Below, piece after piece: positions 1 to 8,775 of a DNA stretch of 64,000 nucleotides; positions within the stretch are counted from its first letter, which is position 1; each line of letters starts with the position of its first letter. Origin of the DNA: Gp6-AA40 sp035649635. Its GTDB lineage: Bacteria > Acidobacteriota > Vicinamibacteria > Vicinamibacterales > UBA2999. A program made the position numbers and the translations under genes. Location of the stretch: contig DASRJE010000015.1 of NCBI GenBank assembly GCA_035649635.1, forward strand, positions 68,010 to 132,009. The letters are read 5' to 3'. Below the pieces are notes generated by a model. The model was not told the origin of the DNA and made no database searches. It saw only the letters and a list, made by a program, of their open reading frames with translations.

Positions 1-1
1 T

Positions 2-2647
2 GACGAGCTCGATGAAGAGGTCCGTACGCATCTCGAATTGCTCGCCGCCGATTACGAGCGTCGCGGCATGACGCGCGAGCGTGCTCGCGCCGCCGCGCGG
101 CGGGCGTTCGGTGGTATCGAACAGATGAAGGAGGTCTATCGGGATCGGCGAGGCTTCTCGTCACTGAATTCTCTGTCTCAGGACGTTCGATATGCCGCCC
201 GCGCACTGTTTCGCAATCGCACGTTCACGGTGGTTGCTGTTTTGTCGCTGGCGCTGGGGATTGGCGCCACGACCGCGGTGTTCAGCGTGATCAACGCGAT
301 GATGATCAGGCCCCTGGTCGCGAGGGATCCCGGGCAGCTCGTCGTGCTGTCGTCGCGCCATAACAACACTCGGTTCCTGATTTTCAATCCCGAGTTCGAG
401 GAACTGCGTGCGCGGCAGCGATCGCTCATCGGTGTGTTCGCTGTCAGCGAGCGTCCGTTCCTGAGGGCCGAGATCGGTTCCGCGGCACCGGTCTATCTCG
501 CCGCGAGCCTGGTGTCGGGAGACTACTTCGATGTCCTCGGTATCACGGCGTCGCAGGGGCGGCTTCTCAGAGCCGCCGATGACGTACGTGACGGACCGTG
601 CATCGCCGTCATCAGCGACTCCCTGTGGCGTCGAAGATTTTCGCGGAGCGCCGACGTTGTCGGCACTGAACTCCGCATACAGGACCGGGACTGCCTGGCC
701 GTCGGCATCGCGCCGGAAGGATTCACCGGGCACCAGGCCGGCTCCGAACCGGATCTGTGGCTGCCGCTCAGGCCAATGACCGAGGCGCGGCTGCTTGCCA
801 GCCAGACGAGCGCGTTCTTTTCCGGCGTGATGGGACGGCTGCGACCGGGGGTGACTCGGGAACAGGCTGAAGGTGAGCTGACGGCCCTCTATCGACAGAT
901 ACAGGCGCTCGAACCTCCATTGCCGCCGCAGGCGAGGCAACCACCGCCCGCCAACGAATTGCGGATTGATGTGGCCGGCGGCGCGTCCGGTCTCGGCGGC
1001 TTGCGACGTGAGTTTGGTCAGTCCGTGATGTTGATGTTCGCCGCCGTCGTCGTGGTGCTGATCATCGCGTCGGCAAACGTCGCCAGTCTCTTGATTGCGC
1101 GCGGCGTGTCGCGGGCTCCTGAAATTTCGATTCGGGTGGCGCTTGGTGCAGGCCGGTGGCGAATCGTGAGGCAACTCGCGACCGAAGGCGCGGTCCTCGC
1201 GCTGGTGGGTGATGTGGTGGGAATGGCCCTCGCCACTTTGGCGACGCCGAGGCTGACGCCGTTCCTGTTGTTTACCTATGCGGGGCGCGCACTTGACGTC
1301 TCACCCGATTACCGTGTCGTGCTGGTCGCGGGAGCCGCGTCGATGATCGTGGCGGTCGTGGTGGGGTTGATTCCGGCGCTGCGGATCAGTAGACCTCCCG
1401 CTGCCGTTCGCGCGACGGTTGGTGAGCGCGCGACCGACGCTCGAGGAAATCAGCGCGTGCAGCGGACGTTGCTGGTCGTGCAGTTCGCGCTGTCGCTTCT
1501 GCTGGTGACGGTCGCCGGCCTGCTGCTGCGCAGCGTCGCCGGTCTGTCGGCAATTGATCTCGGCTTCGATTCGGCGAACGTGGTGATGCTGGAGGTGGCC
1601 GATGAGGCGTCTCGCGTCACGTTTGGAGAAGAGCCGAACGAGATCAAGGTCCGGCGGGCAGCGCGCTATCGCGGGCTCGAGGAAAGGCTGGCGGCGCTGC
1701 CAGGGGTCCAGGCGGCCAGCCTCTCCTGGCTCGGGCTGTTCAGCATGCAGAACATGTGGCTTCCCCTTGTGTCCGTCGACAATCCGCAGAGTCGCCCGGA
1801 GGCCAGGGTGGACTTCGTCTCGTCTCGATATTTCGACGTCGTCGGCATGACGGTCGTGCGAGGCCGCGGGTTCACCGTGCGAGATACACGAGAGGCACCT
1901 CGCGTCATGGTCGTCAATGAAGCACTCGTGCGTGAGCGTTTCGGCGGACGCGAGGCGCTCGGCTCACGACTTATCCTGGACTATCCCGGCGAGCAAGGAC
2001 AGCCGTTCACGGTCGTGGGTGTCGTCCGCGACTCCCATTACAACAGCCTGCGAGAAACCCAGACCGGCCCTATGGCGTGGATGTCGCTGGCGCAAGCGCC
2101 ATTTCCAATCACCTCGATCAGCCTGCGAGTGACACCAGGAACCGAGGGAAGTATCACGCGTGAGGCGAGCCGTGCGCTGTCGTCGATCGATCCCCTCGTC
2201 ATGGTTCGAAGGAGCACGACGCTCGATCGCCTGGTGCAATCAACCGTGGTGCGCGAACAGTTTCTGCTCAATGTCTCTTCCTCATTTGGTTTGTTTGCCA
2301 TGCTGCTCGCCGCTCTGGGTCTTCACGGGACATTGGCCTACGCCGTGGCCCGTCGGCGCCGGGAGTTCGGCATCCGCCTGGCCCTCGGGGCCCAGCGGCG
2401 TTCGGTGGTGGCCATGTTCCTCTATGAAGCGGTCACATTGACTGGCGTGGCAGTCATCATCGGTGTTCCGCTCGCACTCCTCACGGGGTCGATGCTTAAC
2501 GCCTTCCTTTTTGGAGTGGCACCTCAGGATCCGGCGACCGTCACGGTCGCGTGTGGTGTGCTTGGCATCAGCGCGCTCGTGGCGACCAGCGTCCCGGCGA
2601 TCCGTGCCAGCCGCATCGATCCTGCGGAAGTACTCAGAAGCGAATAA
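2..2647 (+). CDS. ADOP-family MacB-like permease (5' end outside window)
   Basis: The reading frame is open to the left edge, so the true start lies upstream. The first visible residues form the acidobacterial permease prefix (DELDEEVRTHLELL, then AARRAFGGIEQMKEVYRDRR). After it come a membrane segment, a MacB periplasmic core, a three-helix FtsX block (about residues 325-450), a second periplasmic core, and a C-terminal FtsX block ending in RIDPAEVLRSE. This duplicated layout defines the ADOP (acidobacterial duplicated orphan permease) family. Such permeases usually lack an adjacent ATPase, and none is seen here. Substrate unknown; MacB relatives do mechanotransmission or export of peptides and lipoproteins across the envelope. 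A decayed copy and another intact copy follow. Confidence 0.9.
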   Translation, partial: DELDEEVRTHLELLAADYERRGMTRERARAAARRAFGGIEQMKEVYRDRRGFSSLNSLSQDVRYAARALFRNRTFTVVAVLSLALGIGATTAVFSVINAMMIRPLVARDPGQLVVLSSRHNNTRFLIFNPEFEELRARQRSLIGVFAVSERPFLRAEIGSAAPVYLAASLVSGDYFDVLGITASQGRLLRAADDVRDGPCIAVISDSLWRRRFSRSADVVGTELRIQDRDCLAVGIAPEGFTGHQAGSEPDLWLPLRPMTEARLLASQTSAFFSGVMGRLRPGVTREQAEGELTALYRQIQALEPPLPPQARQPPPANELRIDVAGGASGLGGLRREFGQSVMLMFAAVVVVLIIASANVASLLIARGVSRAPEISIRVALGAGRWRIVRQLATEGAVLALVGDVVGMALATLATPRLTPFLLFTYAGRALDVSPDYRVVLVAGAASMIVAVVVGLIPALRISRPPAAVRATVGERATDARGNQRVQRTLLVVQFALSLLLVTVAGLLLRSVAGLSAIDLGFDSANVVMLEVADEASRVTFGEEPNEIKVRRAARYRGLEERLAALPGVQAASLSWLGLFSMQNMWLPLVSVDNPQSRPEARVDFVSSRYFDVVGMTVVRGRGFTVRDTREAPRVMVVNEALVRERFGGREALGSRLILDYPGEQGQPFTVVGVVRDSHYNSLRETQTGPMAWMSLAQAPFPITSISLRVTPGTEGSITREASRALSSIDPLVMVRRSTTLDRLVQSTVVREQFLLNVSSSFGLFAMLLAALGLHGTLAYAVARRRREFGIRLALGAQRRSVVAMFLYEAVTLTGVAVIIGVPLALLTGSMLNAFLFGVAPQDPATVTVACGVLGISALVATSVPAIRASRIDPAEVLRSE

Positions 2648-2650
2648 GTC

Positions 2651-3137
2651 ATGCCGATCTGGCTCAAACGATTGCTCGCTCTATTGGAAAGCGATCGACA
2701 GGATCGGCGTCTCGATGACGAAGTGCGAGCGCACCTGGATCTGCTGACCTCGGACTTCGAGCGGCAGGGCATGGCGCCGACGCAGGCGCGACATGCGGCG
2801 CGGCGGGCGTTCGGTGGTATCGAACAGATGAAGGAGGTCTATCGCGATCGCCGCCGCCTTCAGTTGTCGGCCGGACCATCGCCATCGATGGCGAGCCGTA
2901 CGAGATCGTCGGCCTATTGCCCGACGACTTTCGGTTTCCGGCGCAGAGTCGTCTCTATTCGATTCCTCTCGATGCGGCGCGGCCTGAAGTGTGGAAGCCG
3001 TTTGCCCTCGCGGAAAAGGATCCCTTCAGCGGCACCAACTTTGCGGCCATCGGCCGGCTGCCGTCATTCTTGCGATGCTTGCGGCCGCATCCCTGGTCTA
3101 CGAAGGGACCGAAGCCCTGATTAAACACCTTCCCTAG
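2651..3137 (+). pseudogene. Decayed ADOP permease (deletion remnant)
   Basis: It starts 3 nt after the previous stop with an intact ADOP prefix (MPIWLKRLLALLESDRQ, then AARRAFGGIEQMKEVYRDRR), but the frame ends after 157 codons in unrelated sequence. In another frame, about 2865-3055, periplasmic-core sequence reappears (IAIDGEPYEIVGLLPDDFRF and the stretch ending SGTNFAAIGRL). A third frame runs to a stop at 3135-3137. The usual gene is about 2.5 kb, so most of it, including all FtsX helices, has been deleted. It lies between two intact paralogues in the same orientation, which suits loss by recombination between repeats. Confidence 0.8.
2798..2844 (+). repeat. 47-bp perfect direct repeat shared with 95-141
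   Basis: Positions 95-141 and 2798-2844 are identical over 47 bp. Both encode the conserved AARRAFGGIEQMKEVY segment of the ADOP prefix. Perfect nucleotide identity in otherwise divergent genes points to recent duplication or gene conversion and provides a substrate for the deletion that produced the neighbouring pseudogene. Confidence 0.8.
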
Positions 3138-3206
3138 CCAACCAAATGCTGCTTTCGGGGGTCTATACGTAATCATCAGTCCCCAGTACTGGGCCAGGGA
3201 GGTCGT

Positions 3207-5669
3207 GTGGAACTGCTCATCCAGGACCTGAAGCACGCGTTTCGAATGTTCCGGCAGAATCGGGCATTCACCGCAGCGGCGGTTGCGGCGCTTGCCCTGG
3301 GCATTGGCGCCAACACCGCGATTTTTTCGGTCGTGAGCGCCGTCCTTCTCAAGCCAGTCCCCTTTCCAGACCCGGACAACGTCGTCCTCTTCATGAACAC
3401 GTCGCCCCAGGGATCCGGGCCGGCCGCGTCGCCTGCCAAGTTCGCGCACTGGCGGCAACAGACCACGGTTATCCAGGACGCGACTGCGTTCCGCACGAAC
3501 GTCGTCAACTACACGGGAGGGCAAGTTCCCGAACAGCTCCGGGCCGGAGAGGTGAGCGCCGACTACTTCCGTCTGTTCGGCGCGCGCGTTGTCATGGGGC
3601 GGACGTTCACGCCCGAGGAAGATCGCCCAGGCGGCGAGAAGGTCGCCGTGCTGACGCACGCACTCTGGACGAGGCGATTCTCCGCAGATCCCAATATCAT
3701 CGGCAAGACGATCTCTCTCAGCGGCGATCCCTACGTCATCATCGGCGTCATCGGTCCGGAGTTCGACATCGCCGAGTTCGGACAGGAGCCCGTTCTCTTT
3801 ATCCCGTTTCAACTCGATCCCAATACCGTCGACCAGGGGCACTTCTTTCAGGCAGCCGCGCGAATCAGGCAAGGCGTCACGCTCGAGCAGGCGCAGGAGC
3901 GATTGAAGCTGTCGGCGAACGAATACCGCACCAAGTTCCCTCAGGCGCTACAGGACAACAACAGCTTCAGCGCCGAGCGGCTTCAGCAGGTATTCGTCAG
4001 GAACGCGCGCCCGACGCTGCTGATCCTGAGCGCGGCGGTTGCGTTCGTGTTGCTGATCGCCTGCGCCAATGTGGCGAACCTGCTGCTCGTGCGAGCGACG
4101 GCACGCAAGAGGGAAGTGGCTCTGCGCGCGGCGATAGGCGCGGGCCGCGGGCGAATAATCCGGCAACTCCTCACCGAGAGCGTTGCCTTGTCGGTGATCG
4201 GTGGCGCGATCGGGCTCGTGCTTGGCATCCTGGGCATTCGCGCGCTGCTCACGATCAACACCGCCGGCCTGCCACGGATTGGTGAACAGGGCGCGCTCGT
4301 CGGCATCGATTGGCGCGTGCTCGCTTTCACGGCTGTCGTCTCGGTCGTCACCGGGATTGTGTTCGGCCTGATGCCGGCGCTGCAAAGCACACGGACCGAT
4401 CTCAATCGCACGCTCAAGGACAGCATCGGCCAGTCTGGCGCCAGCTTCCGCCACAACAAGGCGCGCTCGATTCTCGTCGTCGTCGAAGTGGCATTGGCAC
4501 TGCTGCTGCTCGTCGGGTCTGCGCTGTTGATCCGCACGCTCGTCAACTTGCGGAATGTGAACCCGGGCTACGACGCGAGCAACATCCTGACGATGCGCAT
4601 GTCGCTTGCCGGCGCGAAATACGTCAAGACCGATGTTGTCGAACAGTTGCTCCGTGACGGAGTGGAGCGCCTGCAGGCGCTTCCGGGCGTCGAGCGCGCC
4701 AGTGCAACCTGTTGCGTGCCGCTCGAGGGTGGCTACGGGCTGCCGTTCCGGATCCTGGGCCGGCCGCTCGAAAAGGGCCCGTTCCACGGCGGCGGAGCAT
4801 GGCTGACGGTGTCGTCCGGCTATTTCGACGTATTCAAGATCCCTATCAAGAAGGGGCGCGCGTTCACCGATCGCGACGACGGCCTCGCGCCACCCGTCGT
4901 AATCATCAACGAGGCGATGGCGAAGCAGTACTGGAAGGATGGCGATCCGCTGAACGATCGGATCCTGATCGGCGCCGGGGTGATGAAAGAGCTCAACGCG
5001 GAACGTGAACGGCAGATCGTCGGCGTCGCATCGGATGTGCGCGACGGTGGACTGAACAACGAACCCGGGCCGCACATGTACGTGCCGAACGCGCAGGTCC
5101 CCGATGCGCTCAACGCGCTCAACGTACGCATCACGCCCGTCGCCTGGGTCGTGCGGACGAAGGGCGAGCCCTACACCTACAGCACGGCGATCCAGGAGCA
5201 GTTGCGGCAGGCGAGCGGACTCCCGGTCTCTGAAATTCGCAGCATGGAGGAGGTCGTGTCTCGCTCGATCTCGCGGCAGCGGTTCAACGTCCTGCTGATG
5301 ACCGTCTTTGGCGCGTCCGCGCTGTTGCTCGCGGCGATCGGGATTTACGGTCTGATGGCGTATTCAGTCGCGCAGCGCACGCGCGAAATCGGGATCCGGA
5401 TGGCTCTTGGCGCCGAGGCGCAGCAGGTCAGGCGGATGGTGGTGTTCCAGGGGATGCGGCTTGCCGTGATCGGCGTGGTGGTGGGCCTCGTCGCTGCGTT
5501 TGGCCTGACGCGGTTGATCGCGAGTTTCCTGTTCGGCGTTCAGGCGCGCGACCCGGCCGTATTCATCGCGATGCCCGTGCTGCTGACGGTGGTGTCGGTC
5601 GTCGCCGTGTGGCTCCCGGCACGCCGCGCGAGCACGGTGAATCCGCTGGTCGCGTTGCGCTACGAGTGA
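3207..5669 (+). CDS. ADOP/MacB-like ABC transporter permease
   Basis: An 820-residue membrane protein with a GTG start preceded by GGGAGG at about 5 nt. It lacks the prefix domain of the first copy and begins directly with MELLIQDLKHAFRMF followed by the first helix. Order: helix (about 20-45), MacB periplasmic core, FtsX block with three helices (about 265-410), helix near 420-440, second periplasmic core, and last FtsX block (about 690-810) ending NPLVALRYE. The MacB/FtsX relationship is clear from PFPDPDNVV and the ANVANLLLVRA helix. No ATPase gene is adjacent. Substrate unknown; a role in efflux or envelope signalling is inferred from the family. Confidence 0.9.
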   Translation: MELLIQDLKHAFRMFRQNRAFTAAAVAALALGIGANTAIFSVVSAVLLKPVPFPDPDNVVLFMNTSPQGSGPAASPAKFAHWRQQTTVIQDATAFRTNVVNYTGGQVPEQLRAGEVSADYFRLFGARVVMGRTFTPEEDRPGGEKVAVLTHALWTRRFSADPNIIGKTISLSGDPYVIIGVIGPEFDIAEFGQEPVLFIPFQLDPNTVDQGHFFQAAARIRQGVTLEQAQERLKLSANEYRTKFPQALQDNNSFSAERLQQVFVRNARPTLLILSAAVAFVLLIACANVANLLLVRATARKREVALRAAIGAGRGRIIRQLLTESVALSVIGGAIGLVLGILGIRALLTINTAGLPRIGEQGALVGIDWRVLAFTAVVSVVTGIVFGLMPALQSTRTDLNRTLKDSIGQSGASFRHNKARSILVVVEVALALLLLVGSALLIRTLVNLRNVNPGYDASNILTMRMSLAGAKYVKTDVVEQLLRDGVERLQALPGVERASATCCVPLEGGYGLPFRILGRPLEKGPFHGGGAWLTVSSGYFDVFKIPIKKGRAFTDRDDGLAPPVVIINEAMAKQYWKDGDPLNDRILIGAGVMKELNAERERQIVGVASDVRDGGLNNEPGPHMYVPNAQVPDALNALNVRITPVAWVVRTKGEPYTYSTAIQEQLRQASGLPVSEIRSMEEVVSRSISRQRFNVLLMTVFGASALLLAAIGIYGLMAYSVAQRTREIGIRMALGAEAQQVRRMVVFQGMRLAVIGVVVGLVAAFGLTRLIASFLFGVQARDPAVFIAMPVLLTVVSVVAVWLPARRASTVNPLVALRYE

Positions 5670-5753
5670 GAAGCACGACGCCGCGTCTAAAGAACAAGGA
5701 CCCGGTCTACGACAGGGTAGGGTGGGCCCTGCTCTTTGGACCCGCCGTTCACA

Positions 5754-6386
5754 TCACGGTTCGACTAACCCCAATCGAATCGAGTAGCGCACGAGACCGG
5801 CCGTCGTGTGGATGTCGAGCTTCTGCATCAGGCGCGTGCGATGCGACTCCGCAGTCTTGACGCTGATGTTGAGCAACGCCGCCAGTTCCTTGGTCGTCTT
5901 CTCCTCGCCAATCAGCTTCAGCACCTCGCGCTCGCGCACTGTCAGGCGATCGCCAGGCAGATCGGCCTTCGAGAGAAATGCCTCGACGACGACCTTCGAT
6001 ACACCCGGGCTCAAGTACAGATCTCCGCGAAAGACCTGCCTGATGGCGTGCGCGAGATCGGTCGCCGCCTGCGACTTCAACACGTAGCCGCGCGCGCCGG
6101 CGCGCAGCGCCGCGAGGACGTACTGATCGTCGTCATGCCGAGTCAGGAGCACGGCCTTGGTCTTGGGAGAACGTTGCGACAGCTCCTGGGCGGCATCGAC
6201 GCCGTTCATGACGGGCATGCTGATGTCCATCACGACCACGTCGGGCTCGGCTTCGGCACTCGACTGGACCGCTTCATACCCGTTTGACGCTTCACCGACG
6301 ACTTCGAAGCCTTCCCGATCGAGCAGAGCGCGCAAGCCCTGTCGCACCATGATGTGGTCTTCGGCAATCAGGACTCTAATTCCCAT
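5754..6386 (-). CDS. LuxR/NarL-type response regulator of the stressosome operon
   Basis: About 210 residues. Receiver domain (1-120) with the acidic pair in MGIRVLIAEDH, the phospho-acceptor Asp in VVVMDISMP and the conserved Lys in GYVLKSQ. A LuxR helix-turn-helix follows (about 145-205; LTVREREVLKLIGEEKTTKE). The ATG at 6386 is chosen because GGGAG lies 7 nt upstream; an in-frame TTG 21 nt further up is less likely. It overlaps the 3' end of the kinase gene by 11 nt, so the two are translationally coupled and should form a cognate pair. As the last gene of the rsbR-S-T-X-kinase-regulator operon it is the likely transcriptional output of the stressosome. Confidence 0.92.
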   Translation of the reverse strand: MGIRVLIAEDHIMVRQGLRALLDREGFEVVGEASNGYEAVQSSAEAEPDVVVMDISMPVMNGVDAAQELSQRSPKTKAVLLTRHDDDQYVLAALRAGARGYVLKSQAATDLAHAIRQVFRGDLYLSPGVSKVVVEAFLSKADLPGDRLTVREREVLKLIGEEKTTKELAALLNISVKTAESHRTRLMQKLDIHTTAGLVRYSIRLGLVEP

Positions 6387-7332
6387 CGGATTGCTCCCGG
6401 AGGGCAATCGGGATTGAGATGATCATCTCGGTCCCGCGCCCAGGTGCCGAGGTCATTTCCAGCTCGCCATGCAACCCTTTGAGCCGGTCTCGAATTCCGC
6501 GAAGGCCGAGACCGGCAGGCTCTGTGCCGCCCTTCGGGATGCCCACGCCGTTGTCCCTGACGATGCACACGATGCCGTCGGCGTCTTTTTCCATCGCCAC
6601 GTCGAGCTCTGTGGCATGTGCGTGGCGCACGACATTGGTGATGCCCTCGTGGATCGCGCGATACAACCCGATGCCGATCTGAGGCGGAAGCTGATCCGGC
6701 ACTGAGGAGCGCAGCGAGACCTTCAGGCCGTCGCGCGTTGCGACGCCGTCGAGCAAATGGCGGACAGCCGCGTTCAAACCGAGATCATCGAGGGCAACCG
6801 GATAAAGATCGCGTGAGAGTCCGCGAAGCTGCTGATCGAGATGATCCGCAAGCTGCATGGCCTGGTCGAGCTGGGCCTTCCATTGAGCCGGGAGGTTGGC
6901 CATCAACTCAGCGAGCGCGAGCTGAAGGCTGAACAGAATTTGACCGGCCCCGTCGTGAATCTGCCGTGCCGTGCGCCGCGACTGATTCTCCAGCGCCTCG
7001 TTGAGGCCTCGCAAAGCGACGTTCGACGCCAGGAACCGGCGGTAGGTCATCTCGAAAGGAGAGAGCGACTCCAACAGAAACGCCGTGGCGCGTGTCAGCG
7101 TTGATCGGCTGCTTTCGAGCGAGAGGCTCAGCACGCCTTCGATCGCTGACTCGTGGAACGACACCAGGTCGAGGGGCCCGAGGCCATCGTGCAGGGCCTG
7201 TCGTCCCAACTCGTACGCGCCGCTCAGGGCACTCTCCTCCGGGCAGGCGAGATACACTTCGAGTGCCGCCGTGTATGCATCGCCCAACGTCTGACGATTG
7301 AACGGTGCTGTTTCATGTGGTCCCGCGGTCAT
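6376..7332 (-). CDS. Sensor histidine kinase with RsbU-N-like N-terminal domain
   Basis: A 318-residue soluble protein with no signal peptide or membrane segment. Residues ~12-100 are helical and resemble the RsbT-binding N-terminal domain of RsbU (AYELGRQALHDGLGPLDLVS, then FLLESLSPFEMTYRRF). Next come HisKA_3 with phospho-acceptor His126 (ARQIHDGAGQILFSLQL) and a HATPase_c domain with N233 (HEGITNVVRH), DNGVGIP (260-266) and GLGLRGI. In Bacillus the RsbU N-domain is fused to a PP2C phosphatase; here the same sort of domain precedes a NarL/DegS-type kinase. Its ATG overlaps the rsbX-like stop (ATGA). Inference: RsbT released from the stressosome binds residues 1-100 and controls autophosphorylation. 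Confidence 0.85.
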   Translation of the reverse strand: MTAGPHETAPFNRQTLGDAYTAALEVYLACPEESALSGAYELGRQALHDGLGPLDLVSFHESAIEGVLSLSLESSRSTLTRATAFLLESLSPFEMTYRRFLASNVALRGLNEALENQSRRTARQIHDGAGQILFSLQLALAELMANLPAQWKAQLDQAMQLADHLDQQLRGLSRDLYPVALDDLGLNAAVRHLLDGVATRDGLKVSLRSSVPDQLPPQIGIGLYRAIHEGITNVVRHAHATELDVAMEKDADGIVCIVRDNGVGIPKGGTEPAGLGLRGIRDRLKGLHGELEMTSAPGRGTEMIISIPIALREQSDGN

Positions 7333-7940
7333 CTGATCGTACCTCGATATCGCGCAACCAGCGCCAGGGCATCGTCGCGACCGCTGCGATAACGCACCAA
7401 AATCTGTTCGGCAATGGCTTGCAGGGACGGCCCGTGCAGGAAACGGTCATCGATGCCGGCCCTCACCCCGTCGGTGGTGAGGATCAACGTGTCGCCGTCG
7501 CTGACTGGGACAACCGCCAACTGAAGACGCGGCAAAGCGTTGCCGAGGAGACCGCCACGCAGCAGGAGCGTTCGCCGTTCTGACGATCGCGGCGATCGGA
7601 GGGTGCCGTTGACATTGCCGACCCCAATCCACGACATCGTCTGCTCGTGGCTGTCGAACATAGCCATGCTCATGACGAGACCTCGGCTTCCGCGCAACCC
7701 CGCGTGGCACTCCCGGACCAGCCGCACGAGGTCCGACGTTGCGGCCTCCTCCAGGAGCCGTACTCCCTCCCTGGCGGTCGTGGCCGCCGCCGCCCCATGA
7801 CCCAAGCCATCGAGCACAGCAACCATGGTGCGATGCTCGAACTGACGGACGCAGAACTCATCGCCGGAATCGCGATGGCCGGGCGCGACCGCCCGCGCTG
7901 CCGCCCACTCGACGCATGCGCCGCTCAGCGGCGACACCAT
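7329..7940 (-). CDS. rsbX: RsbX-like serine phosphatase
   Basis: 203 residues, a stand-alone SpoIIE/PP2C-type fold. Visible metal-site motifs are AVLDGLGHG (about residues 41-49) and LILTTDGVRAGID near the C-terminus, with the RsbX-like SWIGVGNVNG strand between. In Bacillus, RsbX dephosphorylates RsbS and RsbR and resets the stressosome; the same job is inferred from its place in the operon. The ATG at 7940 overlaps the end of rsbT by 16 nt, and its stop overlaps the kinase start, so all three are probably translated as a unit. At about 200 residues it matches the family length. Confidence 0.85.
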   Translation of the reverse strand: MVSPLSGACVEWAAARAVAPGHRDSGDEFCVRQFEHRTMVAVLDGLGHGAAAATTAREGVRLLEEAATSDLVRLVRECHAGLRGSRGLVMSMAMFDSHEQTMSWIGVGNVNGTLRSPRSSERRTLLLRGGLLGNALPRLQLAVVPVSDGDTLILTTDGVRAGIDDRFLHGPSLQAIAEQILVRYRSGRDDALALVARYRGTIR

Positions 7941-8335
7941 TTGGTCGCCGAGACCGTTGTGCCTTCGCCGACGGCAGAGTCGATTTTAAACTCATCCATG
8001 AGACGGCGCACGCCGGGGAGCCCTAACCCTAGCCCACCCGATGTGGAATAGGCATCCTGCATGGCTTGCTCGACGTCTGCGATCCCCGGCCCGCGATCGA
8101 TGGCCACGATAGCGAGTCCGCAGCGGTTCCGGCTGTTCAGTGCTTCGAGTCGTATCTCGCCACTGGCGGCGTAGGAGAGAACATTTCTTGCTAACTCGGA
8201 AATCGCCGTGGCAATTCTGACAACGTCAGTAGGAGAGAAGCCGAGCTCGGTTGCGAGCGCGCGTCCCTTTTGTCTTGCGATGATTATGTCGCCGTCTGAA
8301 TCAATGGGCACACGAATCGCGCACGGGGGAGCCAT
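7925..8335 (-). CDS. rsbT: RsbT-like serine kinase / switch protein
   Basis: 136 residues of the GHKL (HATPase_c) family. All nucleotide motifs are intact: N-box ISELARN (Asn51), G1 box DRGPGI (80-85) and G2 box STSGGLGLGLPGV (about 97-109), followed by MDEF and EGTTV. RsbT phosphorylates RsbS and RsbR in the stressosome, is released on stress, and then binds RsbU-type N domains. The ATG at 8335 has GGTGA 6 nt upstream and gives the family's usual length; an in-frame TTG at 8383, touching the rsbS stop, would add 16 unlike residues. Its presumed target is the N-terminal domain of the kinase two genes downstream. Confidence 0.9.
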   Translation of the reverse strand: MAPPCAIRVPIDSDGDIIIARQKGRALATELGFSPTDVVRIATAISELARNVLSYAASGEIRLEALNSRNRCGLAIVAIDRGPGIADVEQAMQDAYSTSGGLGLGLPGVRRLMDEFKIDSAVGEGTTVSATKWCRR

Positions 8336-8379
8336 CGATTTCACCACGTGTCGATCGCAGAGCAGGAACCGCGCCAACC

Positions 8380-8739
8380 TCAACGTCGCCGATTTACGCG
8401 GTCGAGGTAGGCAAGTCCTTCTTCCAAATCCAGTGCCGTTGCAACACCTTCGAGATGTAGACCAAGCTGCACCATAGTCAGGGCGACCTCGGGTTGTACG
8501 CCCACGAGAACAGTCTTGGCCCCACGAAGTTTCGTCATGTAGGCAATCTCGCGAAGCGTCCGCGTCGCGAATGAATCCAGCACATCCATTGCCATGACAT
8601 CGATAATTACGGCGCTAGCTCGGCTGGTGACCACGCGGTCGAGCAGCGCCTCTCTGAACTGGCGCATGTCCTCGTCCGACAGCGCCGCCATGATCGTGGC
8701 GATGAGGACGTGCCCCTGCTTGAGAATTGGAACCATCAT
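8380..8739 (-). CDS. rsbS: RsbS-like STAS scaffold protein
   Basis: 119 residues, a single STAS domain. The phospho-acceptor serine region is conserved (VLDSFATRTL, Ser56), followed by the typical RGAKTVLVGVQPEVALTM and ATALDLEEGL segments. RsbS and RsbR co-assemble into the stressosome core that holds RsbT, and phosphorylation of this Ser by RsbT releases the kinase. It lies 36 nt downstream of rsbR and 44 nt upstream of the chosen rsbT start, the canonical R-S-T order. Confidence 0.92.
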   Translation of the reverse strand: MMVPILKQGHVLIATIMAALSDEDMRQFREALLDRVVTSRASAVIIDVMAMDVLDSFATRTLREIAYMTKLRGAKTVLVGVQPEVALTMVQLGLHLEGVATALDLEEGLAYLDRVNRRR

Positions 8740-8775
8740 GGGATCAAAGCTTTCGATTCGCCGTTGCGGACGAGC

